Part shown: positions 1 through 4,768 of the stretch, piece by piece
Position numbering within the stretch: the first letter of the stretch is position 1
Layout: every line of letters starts with the position of its first letter
DNA from: Candidatus Pacearchaeota archaeon
GTDB taxonomy: Archaea; Nanoarchaeota; Nanoarchaeia; Pacearchaeales; GW2011-AR1
Assembly: GCA_002690445.1 (NCBI GenBank)
Contig: NZER01000118.1
Span: forward strand, 1 to 6,226
Direction: 5' to 3'
DNA length: 6,226 nt
The notes under the pieces: model-generated
Seen by the model: only the letters and a program-made list of their open reading frames with translations
Told to the model about the DNA's origin: nothing
The model's database searches: none
Translations under genes and position numbers: made by a program

Positions 1-1029
1 CTGCATGTGATCGCCGGAATGCTGGCCCGTCTCCAGAATTCGCTCCACTCCCATATTCTCGATAAACCAATCAACATATGGCCAAAGGTCTTTCTTTGGG
101 GCCACATTGCCCTTACCCTTAATTTGATAAAGAGTGGTTCCGTCAAACTCTAAGGTTATAAAGGGCTTCATCTTACGCTTCTCGCCAGAGCGCAGGGAAA
201 CCAAGGTGCCGTCTTCGCCGCGGCCACAATGTCCCATTTCTTTGCCTTCAAAATCACAAGCATGACTCTGAATATCATACCAGAAATAGCCGTTATCAAA
301 GGTGTGGATAACTTTGTCAGGGTCCTTCGTGGGGTTTTCAAGAAATATCTGGGCTATCCCATAGGCGTTTCGCAGATCGGTGGCCCTCTTAAGCGCCTCT
401 TCATAATAAGGAGGGTCCAGAGCAAGAACGGTCATAATCCTGCGAAGTCTAACGCCGAGATCATCACTATCTGTAAGGCGTGAGAGCAGGCTGTGGTCAA
501 AAATAGTTTGTGCAGTTTTTATCTCGCCTTCGGGGAGGCCCGCTCGCTGCAGGGCCCGCGTCATACGTTTTCTCAACGCTTTCATATCCGCCAGAGTTTG
601 GAGGTATTCAGGGTTGTCGCTCTTAATGTCCATGGCGTAATCTATAACGGGGCCAATAGCATCCACTATTCGCTCGCCTAAAGCTTCTGCTTCCTCCGGG
701 GAGCGGGGATACTCTGTGGGGTCCACAATGCCGCTAGTCTCGCGGACTGCCTTCTTGATAAAGTGCGCCAGGTTTCTCGCGTCGGTAACATCAAAAAGCT
801 TCATGTCAAACTTCTTAAGAAGCTGGCCCAACCATGTAAGGTGTTTTTCGTCTATCTCTTGTAGTTCAACACCCCTCTGGTCCGCGAGCTTTTGGGCATG
901 CGCATCGCTATGAACAGTGGCTCGTGCTTTGCGCCTAATAAAAGTAACTACCCGCGAAGGTAGACCGATATCTTCGATCGTCTCCGCGAGTAGAAATTCA
1001 TTCCATTTATTAGATTGACGCAGATACAT
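1..1029 (-). CDS. PcfJ-like phage protein, 3' end outside the window
   Basis: The reading frame is open from an ATG at 1029 to the window edge, giving 343 residues with no stop. The N-terminal ~230 residues are charged and helical and match nothing I recognise. Residues about 240-325 look like the core of the PcfJ-like family: a His/Cys segment H256-x-C258 followed by MGHC (265-268), then LVSLR (276-280), PFITLEF (289-295) and YQIKGKGN (301-308), in the order typical of that family. PcfJ was named from a conjugative plasmid; PcfJ-like proteins also occur in phages, and their biochemical role is not established. The gene starts 21 bp after the hsp20 stop, with no recognisable Shine-Dalgarno, so it probably shares the hsp20 transcript and may depend on translational coupling. 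The frame is firm; the family call is moderately sure. Confidence 0.8.
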   Translation of the reverse strand, partial: MYLRQSNKWNEFLLAETIEDIGLPSRVVTFIRRKARATVHSDAHAQKLADQRGVELQEIDEKHLTWLGQLLKKFDMKLFDVTDARNLAHFIKKAVRETSGIVDPTEYPRSPEEAEALGERIVDAIGPVIDYAMDIKSDNPEYLQTLADMKALRKRMTRALQRAGLPEGEIKTAQTIFDHSLLSRLTDSDDLGVRLRRIMTVLALDPPYYEEALKRATDLRNAYGIAQIFLENPTKDPDKVIHTFDNGYFWYDIQSHACDFEGKEMGHCGRGEDGTLVSLRSGEKRKMKPFITLEFDGTTLYQIKGKGNVAPKKDLWPYVDWFIENMGVERILETGQHSGDHMQ

Positions 1030-1050
1030 CAACTATAATTAGTTTTTATA

Positions 1051-1455
1051 TCACTTAATGTCAATATCAATGGAATTGGTCGCAGGGGTTTCGCGGGGAA
1101 CGAAGACGGACAGAATGCCCTGCTTGTAGTCGGCGCGGATGTTAGCCGCATCGGTGTCACTCGGAAGCTTCCACAAACGACTAAAAGACCTGTAGTAAAC
1201 GCGCTCAGTCTTGTCAGTGTTCTCGTTGTCATAGGACACGTGAATCTGGTTATTTTCAACCTTTACTTTCATGTCTTCTTTGTTAAGGCCGGGCGCTACC
1301 ACATCAATGCGGTATTCCTCGTCGGTTGTGGAAACGTTAGCGCGTACCGAATAGTCATCGATAACGTCAGTCGTCCCAAAGTTAAAAAAATCGTCACCGA
1401 ACAAGGTGTCGAGCAGGTTGCGTTGTGTACGCGCTCTGGTAGTTAGGGGGTACAT
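1051..1455 (-). CDS. hsp20: Hsp20 / alpha-crystallin small heat-shock protein
   Basis: This 134-residue protein is a small heat-shock protein, an ATP-independent holdase that binds unfolding proteins in the cytoplasm and passes them to ATP-driven chaperones. The alpha-crystallin domain spans about residues 36-122. Visible hallmarks are YRIDVVAPGLNKEDMKVKV (48-66), FSRLWKLP (91-98) and the signature ADYKQGILSVFVP (108-120) with the conserved A-x-x-x-G-I-L core. The tail SIDIDIK (128-134) holds the I-x-I motif that docks subunits into oligomers. The length is normal for a short bacterial or viral Hsp20, with an N-terminal arm of about 35 residues. The ATG has a strong AAAGGAGA site 5 bp upstream. 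It has its own promoter and a striking inverted repeat over the ribosome site. Hsp20 genes are known in marine T4-like cyanophages, which supports a phage origin here. Confidence 0.95.
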   Translation of the reverse strand: MYPLTTRARTQRNLLDTLFGDDFFNFGTTDVIDDYSVRANVSTTDEEYRIDVVAPGLNKEDMKVKVENNQIHVSYDNENTDKTERVYYRSFSRLWKLPSDTDAANIRADYKQGILSVFVPRETPATNSIDIDIK

Positions 1456-1456
1456 A

Positions 1457-1520
1457 TAAATCTCCTTTAGTTTATAAGCTGTACCGCTTATGAGAGTTAT
1501 ATTATAACACTGGAGATTTA
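1457..1520 (-). promoter_or_regulatory. 9-bp inverted repeat predicted to hide the hsp20 ribosome site
   Basis: On the minus strand TAAATCTCC (1520-1512) is perfectly complementary to GGAGATTTA (1465-1457), which contains the hsp20 Shine-Dalgarno and ends 1 base before the ATG; one G-U pair could extend the stem on the outside. The upstream arm lies between the -35 and -10 boxes, so it is absent from mRNA made by the hsp20 promoter but present in mRNA reading through from the cupin gene. The prediction is that read-through mRNA is poorly translated for Hsp20 and promoter-proximal mRNA is freely translated. The pairing is seen in the sequence; the regulation is inferred. Confidence 0.6.
1474..1491 (-). 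promoter_or_regulatory. Short hairpin or operator dyad in the hsp20 leader
   Basis: On the minus strand ATAAGC-GGTACA-GCTTAT forms a 6-bp dyad with a 6-base spacer, between the -10 box and the Shine-Dalgarno. In RNA it would be a stem-loop at or next to the 5' end of the hsp20 mRNA, which could protect it from decay. In DNA it could be an operator just downstream of the promoter. It does not cover the ribosome site, so it is not a classic thermometer by itself. It also lies in the loop of the larger inverted repeat. Confidence 0.4.
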
Positions 1521-1528
1521 CTTGTCAA
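1501..1528 (-). promoter_or_regulatory. Consensus sigma70-type promoter of hsp20
   Basis: TTGACA (1528-1523) and TATAAT (1506-1501) match the consensus perfectly with a 16-bp spacer, and TGT before the -10 gives an extended -10. The -35 is centred in a small dyad, ACTTG-A-CAAGT (1530-1520). Transcription should start near 1491-1497, leaving a leader of about 40 bases. The -35 lies 5 bp after the cupin stop codon. The same 11 bp around the -10 (1500-1510 on the plus strand) recur at the groEL promoter. Confidence 0.85.
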
Positions 1529-1533
1529 GTCTT

Positions 1534-1932
1534 TTATTTACCACTGGTCGGAGGAGGCGTCGGAATGTCGGTGATGCGCCGATAATCATCTTCAAGGCGC
1601 ACAATGTCCTGTATCTCCGTGGAACTGACTTCTACAAGCCGCACATCTTCTTCTTCCGCACAAAAACGATGGATAGTGCCCGCCTCAATGTGGAAGACTG
1701 TGCCTGGCTCCATTATATGAACATGAATACTGTCGCCCTCAAAGTACGGGCCCGCTTCACATGTGAGCGTTCCTTCTAACACCATAATTGTTTCTTGCTT
1801 GATTTTGTGGTACTGGCGGGATAGACGATGGTCTTTTTTAATAAATAAAATTTTTCCGACATAACGAGAAGTTTGGGCCCACAGTTCTTCGTGCCCCCAC
1901 GGTTTATTTATAATTGTTGCTTTTTTTAACAT
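1534..1932 (-). CDS. Single-domain cupin, phosphomannose isomerase type II-like
   Basis: This 132-residue protein resembles the C-terminal cupin domain of type II phosphomannose isomerase/GDP-mannose pyrophosphorylase (ManC-like) without the nucleotidyltransferase domain. Hallmarks are KPWGHEELWA (10-19), YVGKILFI (24-31), the metal-site motif SRQYHKIKQET (38-48) with Q40, H42 and E47, then GTIHRF (85-90) with H88, and the family tail EVSSTEIQDIVRLEDDY (101-117). Family members bind a divalent metal in a beta barrel and act on sugar phosphates or on other small polar compounds. Whether this one isomerises mannose-6-phosphate or modifies a sugar for the phage is unknown. The proline-rich end (PTPPP, 124-128) is probably disordered. 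Its ribosome site AAAGGA lies in the last codons of the preceding gene, 2 bp upstream, so the two are likely coupled. Confidence 0.85.
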   Translation of the reverse strand: MLKKATIINKPWGHEELWAQTSRYVGKILFIKKDHRLSRQYHKIKQETIMVLEGTLTCEAGPYFEGDSIHVHIMEPGTVFHIEAGTIHRFCAEEEDVRLVEVSSTEIQDIVRLEDDYRRITDIPTPPPTSGK

Positions 1933-1934
1933 AT

Positions 1935-2243
1935 CTATCCTTTTAGCAGAATCTTGTCGCCCCGATTAACGCGCGACGCCACTGTAGGAGTGTCTCCCAC
2001 CACAATGTGCGTCTCAGTAACGGCGCCGTTATTGGTGGTTATCGCCGTGAACTGATGGTCGGTATTCAAGTCGGACGGGAGGCGCCCTTCCTCTAAAAGC
2101 TTACGGTAGCCGGGGGCTTCTCTCAAATTAACAACATATTTCTCATTAATCCAAACTTCCTGTAGCGAAAAACCGAGCTGAGCCGTCCTTTCCATTCGAG
2201 GGTTAAAATCAGTTTCGTTTATTACTTCTATAAATCTAATCAT
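1935..2243 (-). CDS. Small beta-rich conserved phage protein, FlbD-like pattern
   Basis: This 102-residue protein has no assigned function. The stretch LQEVWINEKYVVNLREAP (27-44), followed by FTAITTNNGAV (65-75) and THIVVGDTPTVASRVN (78-93), alternates short beta strands in the order 'xxWIN-xx-VV ... T-xx-NG ... VVG-xx-xx-V'. This recalls FlbD-like and similar small phage proteins, but the match is by pattern only. The insert YRKLLEEGRLPSDL (47-60) is probably helical. The ATG overlaps the stop of the preceding gene by 4 bp (ATGA), which points to translational coupling, and the stop lies 2 bp before the cupin start. It is cytoplasmic, with no signal or membrane segment. Confidence 0.75.
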   Translation of the reverse strand: MIRFIEVINETDFNPRMERTAQLGFSLQEVWINEKYVVNLREAPGYRKLLEEGRLPSDLNTDHQFTAITTNNGAVTETHIVVGDTPTVASRVNRGDKILLKG

Positions 2244-2476
2244 TCATTCATCCTATATACTCTGTCGCCCAAGACAGACCAATATTCACCTTGCGAATAA
2301 ACTTGGATATACCCGTCCCGCGAAACACAAGTCACCACTCCTATTTGAGGCTGCTTCGTTTCAAGAAGTCGAAAAGGAATTGTTAGCTGAGGGCGCATGG
2401 ATATCATGTCACCGTCTATCAAAGTTACGGCCTGGGGGATGTGAACAAGATCGCCAATGTTGCAACATGTTTTCAT
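2240..2476 (-). CDS. Small SH3-like barrel phage protein of unknown function
   Basis: This 78-residue protein is not assignable to a named family. IGDLVHIP (7-14), PQIGVVTCVSRDGYIQVY (43-60) and EYWSVLGDRVYRM (64-76) follow the layout of small beta barrels common in T4-like phages: 'GDLV ... IGVV ... GYIQVYW ... V ... VY'. The beginning GDLV invites comparison with a GroES barrel, but the mobile-loop and roof motifs of GroES are missing. Its ATG shares one base with the upstream stop (TAATG) and lacks a strong Shine-Dalgarno, so termination-reinitiation is likely. Its stop overlaps the next start by 4 bp. The gene call rests on tight junctions and an uninterrupted frame. Confidence 0.75.
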   Translation of the reverse strand: MKTCCNIGDLVHIPQAVTLIDGDMISMRPQLTIPFRLLETKQPQIGVVTCVSRDGYIQVYSQGEYWSVLGDRVYRMNE

Positions 2477-2787
2477 TAATCTGGCTTAGGCGCCTCTGTC
2501 GCCGCGTCCAGCGTCTCTTCTGAGGGGATGCCATTTTTGTGGTATTGTTCAAGTCCGTTTACTATTTCCCCTACTTCAAAGAGTCTCGTATCGAGGTTAA
2601 GCAGGGCTCCCCTAAATTTATCAATTATTTGTAGACTTTTCCCAGCATTCGCGTTTGTTAATGCCTCCTGCACCTCATTAAAAGAGGTGACTGCCTGTTG
2701 CATATCTTCCGCAGATAGATTAATAATTTTTGCAACTTCCTTCAACACGCTCTCTTCATCGACCGTGTAAGATATTTGAACTCTCAT
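2476..2787 (-). CDS. Small helical phage protein of unknown function
   Basis: This 103-residue acidic protein begins with a short strand, VQISYTV (3-9), and continues as two or three helices (about 11-47 and 50-84) with heptad-like hydrophobic spacing, including the segment FRGALLNLDTRLFEVGEIVNGLEQY (58-82). It ends in a disordered tail rich in E, A, P and K (90-103). I recognise it only as the kind of helical protein conserved without function among marine myophages. The ATG is preceded by AAGGAAAG at good spacing, 19 bp after the stop of the coiled-coil gene. It may be a partner or adaptor for its neighbours, but nothing in the sequence shows that. Confidence 0.75.
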   Translation of the reverse strand: MRVQISYTVDEESVLKEVAKIINLSAEDMQQAVTSFNEVQEALTNANAGKSLQIIDKFRGALLNLDTRLFEVGEIVNGLEQYHKNGIPSEETLDAATEAPKPD

Positions 2788-2806
2788 ATTACTTTCCTTT
2801 TTAATT

Positions 2807-3091
2807 TTAAAATATGGCTTGCCATCCAGCAGAGATAACGAGTCCGAGGCCCACTGTTACAATGATCCATAGAATTTTAGCATTGTTGTTTTTCCAGACC
2901 TCTAAGTTATCCAAGCGTGCATCCAATTTGTTTAATCGTGCATACAGCCCCTTATCGGGGTTATACACCGCTTCCTTAATTTTTGATATATTCTCACCCA
3001 ATTCGTCCTGCTTATCAAGTAACACCTGCATTTTGGTTACCATTTCTGTCATCATTAAAGTAAGATGTTGTTGATGTTCTTCGTCTGCCAC
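2807..3091 (-). CDS. Tail-anchored coiled-coil membrane protein, XhlA- or holin-like
   Basis: This 94-residue protein has a charged coiled coil (about 12-66, including GLYARLNKLDARLDNLEVWKN at 48-68) and one C-terminal membrane span, KILWIIVTVGLGLVISAGW (72-90), leaving only QAIF beyond it. This plan, an N-terminal cytoplasmic coil plus a terminal anchor, is that of XhlA-type haemolysin/holin-associated proteins and other small phage membrane proteins. A lysis role is possible, but no endolysin or spanin gene is visible here, so membrane scaffolding is equally open. The start is GTG, with a strong GGAGGAAG site about 4-8 bp upstream; no nearby ATG fits better. It follows groEL by 28 bp and is probably on the same transcript. 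Confidence 0.8.
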   Translation of the reverse strand: MADEEHQQHLTLMMTEMVTKMQVLLDKQDELGENISKIKEAVYNPDKGLYARLNKLDARLDNLEVWKNNNAKILWIIVTVGLGLVISAGWQAIF

Positions 3092-3114
3092 TTAACTTCC
3101 TCCGGACTCATTAA

Positions 3115-3132
3115 ATAGAACTATATTTCTAT
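3115..3132 (-). other. AT-rich hairpin over the groEL stop codon
   Basis: On the minus strand ATAGAA-ATATAG-TTCTAT forms a 6-bp stem with a 6-base loop that includes the TAG stop of groEL. It is followed by TTTAATG rather than a run of T, so it is not a convincing terminator. It could slow mRNA decay, or separate chaperonin output from that of the small genes, but six AT-rich pairs may also be chance. Confidence 0.25.
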
Positions 3133-4692
3133 AATAGCATGAGATGTTGTAATTAGTGTGCCAGCGGCGGAAGCTGCATTTTGCAATGCTATTCTGGTAA
3201 CTTTTACAGGATCAATAATTCCTTCCTCGAACATGTCGACAAGCAAAAAGTCTCGAAAATTATAGCCGCAATTTTTCGGCGCCTCTCGGATTCTGGCTTC
3301 GATTAGATCTGGCGAGAGGCCACAATTGGTGGCCATCTGCCGGAGGGGGGCGATAACACTTTTGCGAACAATTTCTACCCCATACTCTTGGTCTTCGTTT
3401 TCTACTTCCACAGTTAAATTTTCGGCAGCCCGGAGGAGAGCTACGCCGCCCCCTGGGACAACGCCCTCTTCTTGGGCTGATTTCACGGCCTCGAGGGCGT
3501 CCTCAATACGATGTTTCTTCTCGATCATTTCAACCTCGGTGGGAGCACCGACGTTAATAACGGCGACTCCGGCCGCAAGCTTCACAATACGTTCTTGAAT
3601 CTTGTTGCATTCACGTAAGTCATCTGTCGCTTTCAATTCACTTTTCAGCAGCTCGATACGCTTATCAATTTCTTCGTAATCCCCTTTGCCGCCAACTACT
3701 GTCGTGCTCCCCTTGGTAATATCGATGGTGCGGCCCTGACCAAAATGGACAAGCTTAATATCTTTTAACCTGATGGTCGAGTCGCGCGAAATAAATTCTG
3801 CACCTGTAGAAAGAGCAAGGTCCGCCAGCATGTTATGTCGGCGTTCTCCATAAAAAGGCGCTTTCACTGCAACAACCTTCATCGATCCGCGAGCGCTGTT
3901 CATAATCAACGCAGCCAGAGCTTGGCCTTCTATTTCCTCCGCCACGATCGCTAATGGACGCCCGTCACGAGCAACGATTTCCAGGGCCGGTAGAATCTGA
4001 TCTACGGATTCAATTCGATTATCCGTCACTAGTATCAATGGCGAATCATAGTGTACTGCGCCGCGGCGGTCGTCTGTAACAAATGCCGACGCAGCATACC
4101 CCGCTTCGAGGCGGAAGCCTTCTATAATATCTAGACTCGTTTCCGTGGTACGCGATTCTTCTATAGTAATGGAACCATCTTTGCCGGCCTTATCTACGGC
4201 GGTAGCAACTAACTTACCGATGACCGCATCGTTGTTGGATGAAATGGTTGCAATATTTTCTACATCAGCTAAAGTTTCAATATGCACAGCAGAGTCTTTA
4301 AGTGCTTCCGTTAGCTTTTCTACTGCCGCATCAATTCCTCGCTTAAGCTCAACCGGAGAGGCTCCTGCTGTAATATATCGCTGGGCACCGTTAATGATTT
4401 CTCTGGCCAGCACAGTGGCAGTTGTGGTACCATCCCCAGCCATCGCGTTCGTTTGAGAGGTAGCTTGCTTAACTATTTGTATGGCAGCATTCTCAAATTC
4501 ATCATCTGCATGCACAAAAGCGCTAACAGTGACCCCATCTTTCGTAATGAAGGGGTCTTTCCCCTTCTGGTGAAGGATAACATTACGCCCTTTAGGGCCG
4601 AGGGTAGCGGCCACATTGTCAGCTAATGTGTTTACCCCCTTTAAGACTTTTGTGTTTAGTTCAGAACGAGACTCAAATTTACACTTGGGCAC
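3121..4692 (-). CDS. groEL: GroEL-type chaperonin (phage-encoded group I chaperonin)
   Basis: This 523-residue protein is a complete group I chaperonin, which folds proteins in an ATP-driven ring in the cytoplasm. It aligns with E. coli GroEL almost without gaps. Nucleotide-site motifs are intact: ATLGPKGRNVIL (29-40), ITKDG with D52, GDGTTTAT with D87 (86-93), D398 in RIEDAL, GVVPGGGVAL (410-419) and GIIDPVKV (491-498). The apical domain keeps LPALE (234-238) and EGQALAALIMN (255-265), so substrate and GroES binding look possible. Differences stand out: the loop YLSPYF of E. coli is YAASAF (199-204), the inter-ring segment is R451-QMATNCG-LSPDL, and the protein ends at SHAIIEI without the GGM-repeat tail. 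The start is GTG, with GAGAGG 6 bp upstream, behind its own consensus promoter. No groES is visible. Phage GroELs are known, for example in Pseudomonas phage EL. Confidence 0.97.
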   Translation of the reverse strand: MPKCKFESRSELNTKVLKGVNTLADNVAATLGPKGRNVILHQKGKDPFITKDGVTVSAFVHADDEFENAAIQIVKQATSQTNAMAGDGTTTATVLAREIINGAQRYITAGASPVELKRGIDAAVEKLTEALKDSAVHIETLADVENIATISSNNDAVIGKLVATAVDKAGKDGSITIEESRTTETSLDIIEGFRLEAGYAASAFVTDDRRGAVHYDSPLILVTDNRIESVDQILPALEIVARDGRPLAIVAEEIEGQALAALIMNSARGSMKVVAVKAPFYGERRHNMLADLALSTGAEFISRDSTIRLKDIKLVHFGQGRTIDITKGSTTVVGGKGDYEEIDKRIELLKSELKATDDLRECNKIQERIVKLAAGVAVINVGAPTEVEMIEKKHRIEDALEAVKSAQEEGVVPGGGVALLRAAENLTVEVENEDQEYGVEIVRKSVIAPLRQMATNCGLSPDLIEARIREAPKNCGYNFRDFLLVDMFEEGIIDPVKVTRIALQNAASAAGTLITTSHAIIEI

Positions 4693-4694
4693 AC

Positions 4695-4768
4695 GTCACC
4701 TCTCTTTCAATTATGTTTATTATAACACAGATGTTTGAAATGTCAAACTATTTTTTCTGAGTCGTGAC
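4695..4768 (-). promoter_or_regulatory. Imperfect inverted repeat over the groEL ribosome site
   Basis: On the minus strand GTCACGACTC (4768-4759, inside the upstream gene) can pair with GAGAGGTGAC (4704-4695, the groEL ribosome site) in 8 of 10 positions: five pairs, a 2x2 mismatch, then three pairs. The promoter lies between the arms, as at hsp20. This stem is much weaker than the hsp20 one and could be chance, but the parallel geometry makes it worth recording. Confidence 0.3.
4719..4746 (-). promoter_or_regulatory. Consensus sigma70-type promoter of groEL
   Basis: TTGACA (4746-4741) and TATAAT (4724-4719) are perfect boxes with a 16-bp spacer, and TGT before the -10 makes it an extended -10. 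The -35 begins 1 bp after the TAG stop of the upstream gene. The start of transcription should fall near 4711-4713, giving a leader of only about 20 bases. There is no CIRCE dyad. TTTCAA/TTGAAA 6-bp arms (4740-4735 and 4710-4705) flank the -10 and could be an operator, though they are short. Confidence 0.85.

Noticed and set aside
229..913. Three plus-strand open frames (229-483, 493-681, 716-913)
   Set aside because: They lie antisense to one uninterrupted 343-codon minus-strand frame with recognisable PcfJ-like motifs, and their translations look like shadow proteins.
1059..1064. TTGACA on the minus strand as a -35 for the PcfJ-like gene
   Set aside because: It encodes the I-x-I tail of Hsp20, and the only good -10-like hexamer (TATAGT) is 21 bp away and overlaps the start codon region.
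1029..1259. Minus-strand frame overlapping the end of hsp20
   Set aside because: It is a frame-shifted reading of the clear Hsp20 alpha-crystallin domain, with low-complexity Thr/Leu composition.
2240..2476. The 78-residue barrel protein as a GroES
   Set aside because: It has GDLV and a small beta-barrel look, but no mobile loop, roof loop or the conserved N-terminal PL-x-DRV motif.
4693..4747. CIRCE or heat-shock sigma promoter upstream of groEL
   Set aside because: No TTAGCACTC-type dyad and no heat-shock-type boxes; a consensus sigma70-type promoter explains the region.
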